64,000 nt of DNA from Parendozoicomonas haliclonae (GTDB taxonomy: Bacteria > Pseudomonadota > Gammaproteobacteria > Pseudomonadales > Endozoicomonadaceae), in NCBI RefSeq assembly GCF_900174585.1, contig NZ_FWPT01000012.1, forward strand, positions 1 to 64,000, read 5' to 3'. This document shows, piece after piece, positions 54,330-62,955 of this stretch. Position numbers and translations under genes: made by a program. Numbering within the stretch: the stretch's first letter is position 1; each line of letters opens with the position of its first letter. The notes beneath the pieces were generated by a model, which did not search any database, was not told the DNA's origin, and was given only the letters and a program-made list of their open reading frames with translations.

Positions 54330-57300
54330 TTAGTTGCCGCTAACTTTTTCATCAATCCAGAAAGTCTTAATGATCGAGGATGAGGTATCCAGCTCAAAGA
54401 CTTTGGTACCAATCAAAGACGCAATGGTGTCATCGGTTGCTGGCGAGCTGCCTGATGGGCTGTTGAGAACCGATGGGTCAAGGAACAGCGTATTCATACC
54501 GTCGATGATACCTGAATTTTGTATAACGGATTTTGTCACGGTATCGTCTTCAAGAGCCGGTGTTCCGTCATACATATTCAAACCGTAGAGGCGGTTAATA
54601 CCTGTTACAGGCTTACAGCTGCTGGCTTCAGCCTCGGGTTCATAGGTAACAAACATTATGTCGCCATCAAAAGCCGTTGCACGGGATAGAACCTTTTCTC
54701 CAGGGCCTGACTCCATCTTGATGAACCAGCCACCACTTTGAAGATTCACGACGCCATTGTCGGTTGTGGCCTGAAGGTTTGCAGCCAGCTGGGCAGCTTG
54801 CTTCTCCTCATCCGAGCCGTCTTGAATCAGGTTGTCTGTTGCATCATAGAGGTTAGATTCCGTCATTGTCGTAGCGCTGGTTTCATTGGCTGAAATAATC
54901 CTGGTTTTCAGCAGATAGAAACGATCTTGTACTACCTCATTCAATGGATGGGCACGGAACCCGGACCCAATCCCAACAGTGAGGACAAGTTGCCCATTTT
55001 GTTTCAGCAGAGCAACGGTCGGTTCATTATAGAGGCGACGGGTATTTTGCTGATTGGAGGCAAGCGCAAGATTTGCCATAACGCCTTTTGCTGTATTGGA
55101 AGCACCTAAGGGAGTTACAAGGTTATTAGCTGAAGAGCCGTTATTGATAAACAGTCTCCATACTTGGCCGCCCATATCGCCAAAGAACATCTGGTCTGCC
55201 ATACCGTCAGAGTTGATATCAATTACTCGTATTGGTGACGGGATGCTGTAGTTCATTTTGTTAAGGTTCAGCGTATGACCCGTTTTACCTCCAGACCAAA
55301 GCAGGGTACCGGTTAAGGCATCAACGATATAAATCGAGTTGCCCTGCGTGTCTGAACTGCGCTGGGCTGCACTATCCTGATCAGGGTCGTAACCTCCCCC
55401 GAAGATCAGTACATCCTTTTTCTCGATGCCGATTTTTATGGTCGTTTTTACTGGTGTGGACCAGGTCTGACCAAGGTTACTGAAGCCTGTAGTTGATGGG
55501 GATATCTTCCAGATCAGCTTGGGAGTGGCACGATTTGTCAGGTCAAAAGCGTAGTAGTGCTGTCCGCCACGGCGCATACCGATATAGGCGTATATACGGT
55601 CTCCCTTTGAGGCTTGGATGACAGCCTTTTGGTTGCCGTTTGAGTCTACATTATTCCTATCAGGATCCAGGTTAGCGTCATAAAGGTCTTTAATCCATAA
55701 AACCGGGCTGCCATCAAGGCCATAAGGCTTAGGGTTCGACACGCTGGTCGCTGCATTGTCCTTGAAGGTCTTAATGTTCTTCAGAAGTTCCTGTGGAATA
55801 TAACTGAAGGTTTCAACACCGGTGTTGGCATTAACGAGGTGTAGCATTCCCTGATTGGTACCGAAGATAATGGAGATATCCTGAACAAGACAGTTTTTGC
55901 TTTCGTCCTGTGGAGTATTGGTATCATCGGTTTGCCAGGTTGTGCAGCCATAGGTTGCCAGTGTTGGTTGGGAGTGAAGTGGATCACCGATGGTGTTTCG
56001 TGGTTGACCATTGTCATCCAGACCTCTAGCCCAGTTTATAAGATCGTTTCTGGTGCCGTTGGATGCAGTCGATGGAATATCCAGCAAAGCCCGGGTGATA
56101 TTGTCATTGCTTGTGCTGACAATATGATTATTTAGTAAAACCGGATTTGCGGCTGAAGGCGTTTGCCCTGCATCGGTATAGACCTTACGTGGGTTGGTTG
56201 CATGGTTGGGGTCAGGAAGCATTTCAGCTGCGCCACCCAGAGCTGTGTTATTTCCATCGATAACCGTTGACCAGAAGCTTATGGCGTCTTCCTCGAACTG
56301 TCCGGTATTTTCATTCACTGCCGGAGTATTCTCGGAGTCCATGATGGTCAGAACATCATCTGTTGAGTCATTAACATCATTGAGGTCAACATCCAGCTTG
56401 TAGCGCTTCACATTCCCAGCCCAGACATTGTTTTGGGATGGCTTAAACAGCGCATAGTAAATTTCGTTACGGTGATTCAGCCGGTTGAACTGGTTGACCG
56501 TTGCACTTGGGCTAACGAAGCTACTGTCTGTTTCCAGAACACCCTGCAAAATATCCTTAAAGGCCTTGGAGAGCTCCGCAGCATTATTGGCAGAGTAGAA
56601 GCTTCCTTCACCATTCTCGGCAATGCCTCGGAGATAGTCACCAACACTGCTTGATCCACCAAAACTGATAGTGTGTGTGGTGATATTATTTTTACCTGAA
56701 ACGGAAGAACTCAGGTCATTACCCGTCAGCCAGGCTGCAAGCTTGTTACTGCATTGGCTATTGCCGCTACAGTTTCCGGTTGTACCGGGTAAATTATTGA
56801 TGGCATTGACTGTCTCGTTATAGAGAGTATTGGGCTCACCATCGGAAAGGATAACGATATGGTTAGTCTGACACTCATTAGTGATCGGTGACTGGCTACC
56901 ATTAAAATAATTTTTAGCTTCAAGGAAGAGGTTGGTTATTGGTGTACCACCCCCTGGGGACAGTTGGTCCACATAGCTGACAATCTGATCACGAACCTTG
57001 AGTTCTGAACTGCCATCGTAATCAGCGCTGTTGACCACGACAACCAGCCTTGGCGCTTCACCGGCATTGCCATCCCAGCTGTGAATTCCCCGGTCTCGAT
57101 TATTGCCACTTCCAGTTCTGTCTAGAATAAATGAGATAGAATTACCGGCCTGCCAACCATCACGGTTAACGACTTCCTGCACAACGTCAGTAATAGAATT
57201 ACTACGATAGACATTGCCATTGGACCAATTGCTGTTAATAGTCCAATCCACCGTATTTGAAGTTTTTGTGCGACCAGATATGGAGTTCCAGTTGGTATTG

Positions 57301-59087
57301 TAGACAGGGGAGTTGTCATTATCGTGGGCTGCAATATTCACAGTGATATTGCGATTGCTGTTTTGGGATGCTGTTACTTCAAGGTAGGCATCAACAATCG
57401 TTGCGCCTTTTTTGATAGGGAATCGCTGATAACGAAGACCAACCTCTCCCTCTGACAAATACAGGTTGTACTCATCAAGATCTACAGAGCTATAGCGTTG
57501 AGCATCATCTTTACGGGCATTTACCAGCTTACTGACTTTCTTGTTGATACAGCCTGTGGGGGCTGAGGTCGGATCATATTCCACAACCAGTTGAGGAGCT
57601 CGCAGATCCTCAAAGCTCTCAAAGATACGGAAACCTTCATCACTATCAGAAGCTGGCTCGATAGCAAATGCCATGGCGTTACCACCACACCAGTCCGTTC
57701 GATTAACAACACCTTGAACGAGGGTTTTCAGCTCTGGAGAACTATAGCGATTAAGGTCTCCCTGGTTGTTCATACGCTCCCAGTCTTGAGGTTCCCACTC
57801 AATAGAGCTATTAAAATAGCTTCGAGAAGAAATATTGTTTTGACTATTTGTGTAGGTGTTTGCATTGCCAGAATTCTCGGCTTTGATATTCACTTTAATA
57901 TCGGTGTTGGAATCCGAGCGCGGGACAACCTTGAAATAGGCAGAAGTAATGGTTGCTCCTTGAGGAACAGGAACCTCTTGAAAGCGCAGGCCAACAGTAT
58001 TAGAAGCATTTGTAGGCGATGTATAAGTCAGGCGCAGTTGTGGTGGTAGAGGTCCCGTTGGGGCTTTGTAGGCATCAAAAGAATTGTTGCCACCACTCGT
58101 TTTACGGAAATGAAAACTGATACCCTGGATGCCCGAATATTTATCAACTGCTTCCTGCACAAGATCTTTCAGATCTGGTGTCGAGTCGAAATTATCCCCA
58201 TGCCAGTTATAGTAAATATCGTTATTCCAGGGAACAACGGTATTTAATTCGTTACGGCTGCCAATTGTAGCACTTGTGCTATACATCGCAGGATTAGCAC
58301 TGTCTTCAGCCGTGATATTCATCCAGACCGTAGAGTTTTTCCATGAGGTACCCCAAGGATAAAAATCTACATAAGCTGAGGTGATAATGGAATTTGCTGG
58401 GATATTCAGATCAGTAAATGTGACACCGGTGACTCGAGCCCCCCCGAAGCGAAGAAGCTGATTTGTATCGTTATCATCTCGGAATTGACCGTTAGGCTTA
58501 TCAAAGCCTGCTCTGTTTTTTACACTCTGTATCTGAACTATGGAATTGTTTTGAGTGGAAGCATAGGTTTGGTTAATAGCCGAAGAGAGTGGTAGTGCAG
58601 TGTCGTTCGTTGCCAGGTTACTGGTTAGCTTGCCCAGAGTCAGTGGTGCTTCAATGTTGACTGTTCCAGTATTAGTGTTCTCAACAGCATCATCGCTACC
58701 CTGCAATATTTTTGGAGAAAAAGATGCTGATGACTGTGAGAGTGGATCGTCAATATATTTAACAGGGTGGTAAACACCGTTTGCATCGTTGATGCTGTTG
58801 TTTTCCCAGAGGCGCATTAGGCCAATGTTAACGTTGTTGGTGTTATCTATCAGAGATTCAAATGAATCCTGAAGAACATCCATTCTTGTTTTGCCATAGG
58901 TGGATGAGGCTTCATTCATCGAACCGGAGTTGTCCAGAATGAACATGACGTTCGGGCGAGCACTGCTTCCAATGCTTGTACCAGCAAAAAATATTTCGGT
59001 ATCATCGGCCAAAACCGGCTGAATTCCAGCTATGGAATAGATTGCAGACGCTAAACCAATAAGCAGTTGTTTCTTAGTGTTTTTCAT
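54330..59087 (-). CDS. pilY1: Type IV pilus tip adhesin PilY1, second copy, with three DNRLRE-like modules
   Basis: The 1585-residue exported protein has a signal peptide ending PVLA (about residue 27). Its von Willebrand A part starts with MFILDNSGSMNEAS (about residue 48) and resumes near 700 with VDQLSPGGGTPITN and HIVILSDGEPN. Between these halves lie three similar beta modules at about 209-351, 365-503 and 549-684, each with an IPxGATIxxAY-like strand, a VQEVVNRxxW-like turn and a closing PxLxVxY strand, resembling DNRLRE domains. The C-terminal propeller has calcium loop DINSDGMAD (1290-1298). Its start overlaps the pilX stop (ATGA). Confidence 0.93.
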   Translation of the reverse strand: MKNTKKQLLIGLASAIYSIAGIQPVLADDTEIFFAGTSIGSSARPNVMFILDNSGSMNEASSTYGKTRMDVLQDSFESLIDNTNNVNIGLMRLWENNSINDANGVYHPVKYIDDPLSQSSASFSPKILQGSDDAVENTNTGTVNIEAPLTLGKLTSNLATNDTALPLSSAINQTYASTQNNSIVQIQSVKNRAGFDKPNGQFRDDNDTNQLLRFGGARVTGVTFTDLNIPANSIITSAYVDFYPWGTSWKNSTVWMNITAEDSANPAMYSTSATIGSRNELNTVVPWNNDIYYNWHGDNFDSTPDLKDLVQEAVDKYSGIQGISFHFRKTSGGNNSFDAYKAPTGPLPPQLRLTYTSPTNASNTVGLRFQEVPVPQGATITSAYFKVVPRSDSNTDIKVNIKAENSGNANTYTNSQNNISSRSYFNSSIEWEPQDWERMNNQGDLNRYSSPELKTLVQGVVNRTDWCGGNAMAFAIEPASDSDEGFRIFESFEDLRAPQLVVEYDPTSAPTGCINKKVSKLVNARKDDAQRYSSVDLDEYNLYLSEGEVGLRYQRFPIKKGATIVDAYLEVTASQNSNRNITVNIAAHDNDNSPVYNTNWNSISGRTKTSNTVDWTINSNWSNGNVYRSNSITDVVQEVVNRDGWQAGNSISFILDRTGSGNNRDRGIHSWDGNAGEAPRLVVVVNSADYDGSSELKVRDQIVSYVDQLSPGGGTPITNLFLEAKNYFNGSQSPITNECQTNHIVILSDGEPNTLYNETVNAINNLPGTTGNCSGNSQCSNKLAAWLTGNDLSSSVSGKNNITTHTISFGGSSSVGDYLRGIAENGEGSFYSANNAAELSKAFKDILQGVLETDSSFVSPSATVNQFNRLNHRNEIYYALFKPSQNNVWAGNVKRYKLDVDLNDVNDSTDDVLTIMDSENTPAVNENTGQFEEDAISFWSTVIDGNNTALGGAAEMLPDPNHATNPRKVYTDAGQTPSAANPVLLNNHIVSTSNDNITRALLDIPSTASNGTRNDLINWARGLDDNGQPRNTIGDPLHSQPTLATYGCTTWQTDDTNTPQDESKNCLVQDISIIFGTNQGMLHLVNANTGVETFSYIPQELLKNIKTFKDNAATSVSNPKPYGLDGSPVLWIKDLYDANLDPDRNNVDSNGNQKAVIQASKGDRIYAYIGMRRGGQHYYAFDLTNRATPKLIWKISPSTTGFSNLGQTWSTPVKTTIKIGIEKKDVLIFGGGYDPDQDSAAQRSSDTQGNSIYIVDALTGTLLWSGGKTGHTLNLNKMNYSIPSPIRVIDINSDGMADQMFFGDMGGQVWRLFINNGSSANNLVTPLGASNTAKGVMANLALASNQQNTRRLYNEPTVALLKQNGQLVLTVGIGSGFRAHPLNEVVQDRFYLLKTRIISANETSATTMTESNLYDATDNLIQDGSDEEKQAAQLAANLQATTDNGVVNLQSGGWFIKMESGPGEKVLSRATAFDGDIMFVTYEPEAEASSCKPVTGINRLYGLNMYDGTPALEDDTVTKSVIQNSGIIDGMNTLFLDPSVLNSPSGSSPATDDTIASLIGTKVFELDTSSSIIKTFWIDEKVSGN

Positions 59088-59560
59088 AATGTGCCACTCG
59101 AAAGTATGGATACACCCTGGGAGTGGGTTGTACTAATTTCGTTATTTGTAGGTGCAGTGCCACCGCTGGCATCGGCATCCTGCCAGGCGGTTGATTCGAT
59201 CACGATGTTGACATAGTGCATCCCGCTACCTGCCACGGAAAGATCAAAGCCAGGGGCAATTTTGGTCTCGTGGGTGCTGTCTTTTTGTACCGTCGCATGG
59301 CTGCGGCTGTTGTTTGTGGCTGTCGAGCCAGTGCTTTTGGTGATATTCAAAATGGCTGTTGATCGGGCAGAGGATTCAATCTCCTGATAAGACTGGTTAA
59401 TGCGATTTTCAGCTTCGATAAACAGTTGGGTTTTGACCTGTAGATTATTGGCCATGCGCTCCTGAACCGTTGCGCTGTATATGCTGGTACCCGCAAGACT
59501 GGTAATGATTAACAGCATCAGTAGAACGACGATTAGCGTCATCCCTTGTTCTTGTTTCAT
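59084..59560 (-). CDS. pilX: Minor pilin PilX, second pilus operon
   Basis: From ATG 59560 the product has 158 residues. It has a leader MKQEQG, then MTLIVVLLMLLIITSLAG, with no glutamate at position 5, as expected for PilX. The segment NNLQVKTQLFIEAENRINQSYQ follows. A purine-rich GGGGGCGGG precedes the start; ATG 59572, right after the pilW stop, is an alternative. Its stop overlaps the start of pilY1 by four bases, so the two are translationally coupled. Confidence 0.85.
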   Translation of the reverse strand: MKQEQGMTLIVVLLMLLIITSLAGTSIYSATVQERMANNLQVKTQLFIEAENRINQSYQEIESSARSTAILNITKSTGSTATNNSRSHATVQKDSTHETKIAPGFDLSVAGSGMHYVNIVIESTAWQDADASGGTAPTNNEISTTHSQGVSILSSGTL

Positions 59561-59572
59561 GCCCGCCCCCAT

Positions 59573-60481
59573 TTATTGCACCACATTTCTGCGAGTCACT
59601 GTTGTTGCAAAGGTTTTTTGGTAATCACTCCCGGTATTATTGAGACCAAGAGTGATCGTAAAGGCATCACCCGATTGCTCGACAGACAGAATCTTGTTCG
59701 CTTTACTGGTTAGTGCTGCTGCGTTGTTAATTAAACGGTCTGGTCCAACAAACAGTCCAAATGGATCAGCAGCATTCTCCTTGCCGATGGAATAGTTACG
59801 GTAAACACCTTCATAAAGCAGAATGTCACTGTCGCCAAAATCTTCTTTTAGTGCCTTTTTAATGGTGAGCGTGGTCGCGCCAACTGTTGTATCCGAGGCC
59901 AGCTTTGCAACCTCAAGTCGGGTGCAGTTACCAATAAATAAGGTCGTGTTGGAGCCAATAACCCGGGTTATTGTATTTTGATCCACTGCCGGGTCAGGGT
60001 CTGGGCTTGGCTCGCGCAAAGTGACTGTCGTATTGCTAACAGAAATTCTATTGGAGCCGGCTCTGGGGAAAGGGCGCAGGTAGACAATTTCAATAGAGTC
60101 AGAAGCGGCATGAAGGTTACTGGCCAGATCAGTTGCGGGAGTGCTGATTCCGTCATTTAGTTTATCGATCTGACTCTGCATTTCGACAGCATCGGCTATA
60201 TCATTTGCAGAGGTTGCGGCATCATAACTACCAAGTGTTACGTCTGTGGCGCAGCCTTTGAATCCTGCCCGTAAAAGATCCTGCCGCATTAAGTTCATAA
60301 CAACACGGCCGCCGTCATTCACGGTATTCAGCTCATGCTGTGCGTTTTTACTCTGCAGGCTGTCCATAAACAAGCGCGTTACACCGAGGGTCAGCACAAG
60401 TCCAAGAGCCATGGCAATCATCAATTCGACAAGAGATAAGCCGGACTGATGCTGGATCAAGACATTCTTTCTGGCCGTCAT
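59573..60481 (-). CDS. pilW: Minor pilin PilW, second pilus operon
   Basis: The 302-residue product has a 14-residue leader ending HQSG, then LSLVELMIAMALGLVLTLGV, with glutamate 5. It carries the PilW mark GGRVVMNLMRQDLLRAGFKGC. Its start overlaps the pilV stop by four bases (ATGA coupling). It is about 90 residues shorter than the PilW of the first operon and clearly diverged. Confidence 0.88.
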   Translation of the reverse strand: MTARKNVLIQHQSGLSLVELMIAMALGLVLTLGVTRLFMDSLQSKNAQHELNTVNDGGRVVMNLMRQDLLRAGFKGCATDVTLGSYDAATSANDIADAVEMQSQIDKLNDGISTPATDLASNLHAASDSIEIVYLRPFPRAGSNRISVSNTTVTLREPSPDPDPAVDQNTITRVIGSNTTLFIGNCTRLEVAKLASDTTVGATTLTIKKALKEDFGDSDILLYEGVYRNYSIGKENAADPFGLFVGPDRLINNAAALTSKANKILSVEQSGDAFTITLGLNNTGSDYQKTFATTVTRRNVVQ

Positions 60482-60885
60482 AAAGCAAGCGCCACGTTAA
60501 GAGTTGTTGGACCTGATGCTTTCATCAGACTGTTATTATTTGTCCATGTCACAGTAATGCTTGGATCACCGGTGCAGTCTATGGTGGCAGCCGTTGCTGC
60601 AGGAACGCTGTTAAGCAGACCTGTTCTCCAGAGTACGAAGGGAGAGCCTGCTGCAGTAGCACAGTAGGTTTGACCAGATTGACCATCGGCTTTCATTTTT
60701 TCCACCAGATCATTAACGGTTAGAACGATCTGGGTTCTGGCGTCAGCGCTTTGGCTGGATTGCATGCTGTACATCTGCAGGCTGAGCATACCAAGGATGC
60801 CGACGCTCAAAATAATGAGAGAGACCAGTATCTCGATCATGGAGAGGCCGCCCTGTCTGGAGCGTGGTGTTGTTGTTTTTCTCAT
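60478..60885 (-). CDS. pilV: Minor pilin PilV, second pilus operon
   Basis: The 135-residue product has a leader ending RQGG, then LSMIEILVSLIILSVGILGMLSLQM, with glutamate 5. The following QSSQSADARTQIVLTVNDLVEKMKAD is PilV-like. ATG 60885 is chosen; TTG 60906 and GTG 60894 in frame would overlap the fimT end. Confidence 0.85.
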   Translation of the reverse strand: MRKTTTPRSRQGGLSMIEILVSLIILSVGILGMLSLQMYSMQSSQSADARTQIVLTVNDLVEKMKADGQSGQTYCATAAGSPFVLWRTGLLNSVPAATAATIDCTGDPSITVTWTNNNSLMKASGPTTLNVALAL

Positions 60886-60898
60886 AGTCTGCACGCCA

Positions 60899-61360
60899 TC
60901 ATTCAATTTGCCCGATAGGGCTGACAGTTATCGTGTTTGTGTTTGTTGCACTTGTTGAAACAGTGAAATTGACTGAGCCTGATGTAATAAGGCCGTCCCG
61001 GGTAAAAGTGACCTGTGCTCCAGCAAGGTTGACGTTGTCAGGGATGCTGTCGTAGACCTGAATCACAGGGCCTCCGACTTCCATTATCAAAATGCCATTG
61101 CTGTAATTGTTGGCACCGAGGCAATTATCGAGAGTTGCATTTGCCGGGCAGAGGGTGACGTCTGTATTACGTGTGATGGCCTCGTTGCGGGCGAGCGAAA
61201 GTAAACCGGTGATTCTGTTGCTCTGGTTGGCAACATCATTCCTGTCCATGGTGTCAGAGAAGTCGGGAAGTGCGACAGCGACGAGAATGGCCAGAACGGC
61301 CAGTGTTACCATCAGCTCGACAAGGGTGAATCCCTGTTCTTTTAATTCTTTGGTTATCAT
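60899..61360 (-). CDS. fimT: Minor pseudopilin FimT/FimU (GspH-type), second pilus operon
   Basis: The 153-residue prepilin has a ten-residue leader MITKELKEQG, then FTLVELMVTLAVLAILVAVALPDF, with glutamate 5. The C-terminal part is GspH-like (RNEAITRNTDVTLCPAN, LDNCLG cysteine pair). It heads the second minor-pilin operon and lies 131 bases after the pilR end. Confidence 0.88.
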   Translation of the reverse strand: MITKELKEQGFTLVELMVTLAVLAILVAVALPDFSDTMDRNDVANQSNRITGLLSLARNEAITRNTDVTLCPANATLDNCLGANNYSNGILIMEVGGPVIQVYDSIPDNVNLAGAQVTFTRDGLITSGSVNFTVSTSATNTNTITVSPIGQIE

Positions 61361-61435
61361 TCGCTTTAAACATCTGGTTTTATAGCCGTAAGACTACAGA
61401 GCTCGATGTGCAAGCGGTGGGTCGGTCGATAAACG

Positions 61436-61467
61436 GCGTCAGTAGTCTGATAATTGACCACTGACGC
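61436..61467. terminator. Hairpin between pilR and the second pilin operon
   Basis: GCGTCAGT and ACTGACGC form a perfect 8-bp stem with an internal partly paired loop. It is followed by TTTT only on the plus strand, so its effect on pilR transcription is uncertain. Confidence 0.5.
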
Positions 61468-61491
61468 TTTTGATGAGCTTTACACTGTGAT

Positions 61492-62925
61492 TCAGTTAAC
61501 GCTTTCCGGGCCGTCCAGACCAAGTTTTTTCAGTTTGTATCGCAGTGCCCGGAAGGTAATACCAAGTTGTTTAGCCGCTGCTGTGCGGTTCCAGCGGGTG
61601 GCCTCCAGGGCATCCAGAATGGCCTGCTTCTCTATTCCTTCGAGATAATCTTCCAGATTGTCGAAATCGGCTTTTGGCAGAGCGGGTTGCTCAATAGCGT
61701 CTTCAATATCCTGGGCTACGACTGGCTGGTCAGTCAGATAGAGATCGTGGGCTTCGATAATATCGTGATCGCACAGTGTGAAGGCCCGTTCGAGAATATT
61801 TTCCAGCTCCCTCACGTTGCCCGGGAATGGATAGCCCAGCAGGGTTTGCCGGGCAGATTCGGTCAGCAGCGGTAGTTTTGCATCACACTCAAAGGCCAGC
61901 TCATTCAGGAAATGATTAGCCAGTAATAAAATATCCTGACCACGCTCTCGGAGAGGTGGCACTTTTAATTCAATAACATTAATTCGGTAGAACAAATCCT
62001 GGCGAAAACGTTCGTCTTTGACTTCCTCTGCCAGATCCCGATGAGTGGCACTGAGTATACGCACATCCACCTGTTCTTCCTGATGGCTGCCCACTGGGCG
62101 AATCTTCTTCTCCTGGATGGCACGCAGCAGTTTGACCTGCATATGCAAAGGCAGGTCCGCAACCTCATCAAGGAACAGTGTGCCACCGTGGGCGGCGTGG
62201 AACAGTCCGTTTTTGTCATTTACCGCGCCGGTAAAACTGCCTTTGCGATGGCCAAAGAATTCACTTTCCATCAGCTCGGAAGGAATAGCACCGCAGTTAA
62301 CGGCGATAAATGGCTGATCGCCACGTGAACCCTGCTCGTGAATCATCCGGGCAACGACTTCCTTGCCGGTACCAGATTCTCCATTGATATAAACAGGTGC
62401 CTGACTGCGGGCAATGCGTCCAATCTGCTTGCGAAGCTTTTCAACCGGGGCCGATTCGCCAAGCATTTTAATGGAGGAGCCTGGAGTTTTGGTTTGAGAG
62501 AGCTTGATGGCCTGATTAACCAGCTCTCTCAACCGTGGAAGCTCGACTGGCTTGGAAACAAAATCAAATGCGCCGGCTTTCAGGGCGGAGATGGCCGTAT
62601 CCATGCTGCCGTATGCGGTGATAACGGCTACCGGCGTTTCCGGGCAATGCTTCTGGATAAATTGCACAAGCTCAATACCATTGCCATCCGGAAGATTCAT
62701 ATCGGTCAGGCATAGGTCAAATGTCTGCTTCAGTAGTTGGGCTTCTGCATCTTTCACGCAGGCGACAGCCTCAGTTTCCAGCTTCATGCGTCCCAGAGTG
62801 ATTTCCAGAAGTTCACGGATATCTGGTTCGTCATCAATAATGAGTACGCGCGGGGTTTGCCCATTGTTCTGCACGGTGTCCATCCCTCTGAATCTTGTTG
62901 AAACGCTGGCATCGCTGCCGTTCAT
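61492..62925 (-). CDS. pilR: Sigma-54-dependent response regulator PilR
   Basis: The 477-residue regulator has a receiver domain with the acidic pocket IIDDEPD and the phospho-acceptor aspartate in CLTDMNLPDG (near residue 75). The AAA+ domain has GESGTGKE (Walker A), GSFTGAV (the sigma-54 contact loop, with the PilR-type serine), GTLFLDEVADL (Walker B) and FYRINVIELKVPPLRER. A Fis-type helix-turn-helix closes the protein (NRTAAAKQLGITFRALRYKL). With PilS it activates pilin genes. The start is uncertain (62925 or 62883), as neither has a clear ribosome site. pilS lies 30 bases upstream on the same strand. Confidence 0.95.
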   Translation of the reverse strand: MNGSDASVSTRFRGMDTVQNNGQTPRVLIIDDEPDIRELLEITLGRMKLETEAVACVKDAEAQLLKQTFDLCLTDMNLPDGNGIELVQFIQKHCPETPVAVITAYGSMDTAISALKAGAFDFVSKPVELPRLRELVNQAIKLSQTKTPGSSIKMLGESAPVEKLRKQIGRIARSQAPVYINGESGTGKEVVARMIHEQGSRGDQPFIAVNCGAIPSELMESEFFGHRKGSFTGAVNDKNGLFHAAHGGTLFLDEVADLPLHMQVKLLRAIQEKKIRPVGSHQEEQVDVRILSATHRDLAEEVKDERFRQDLFYRINVIELKVPPLRERGQDILLLANHFLNELAFECDAKLPLLTESARQTLLGYPFPGNVRELENILERAFTLCDHDIIEAHDLYLTDQPVVAQDIEDAIEQPALPKADFDNLEDYLEGIEKQAILDALEATRWNRTAAAKQLGITFRALRYKLKKLGLDGPESVN

Positions 62926-62955
62926 ATTGTTAGTGCGTGCAAATGCAGTCGTTTA

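Noticed and set aside
61361-61491. Sigma-54 promoter for the second pilin operon
   Set aside because: A PilR-controlled promoter was expected, but I could not find a GG-N10-GC pair with the right flanks in this stretch.
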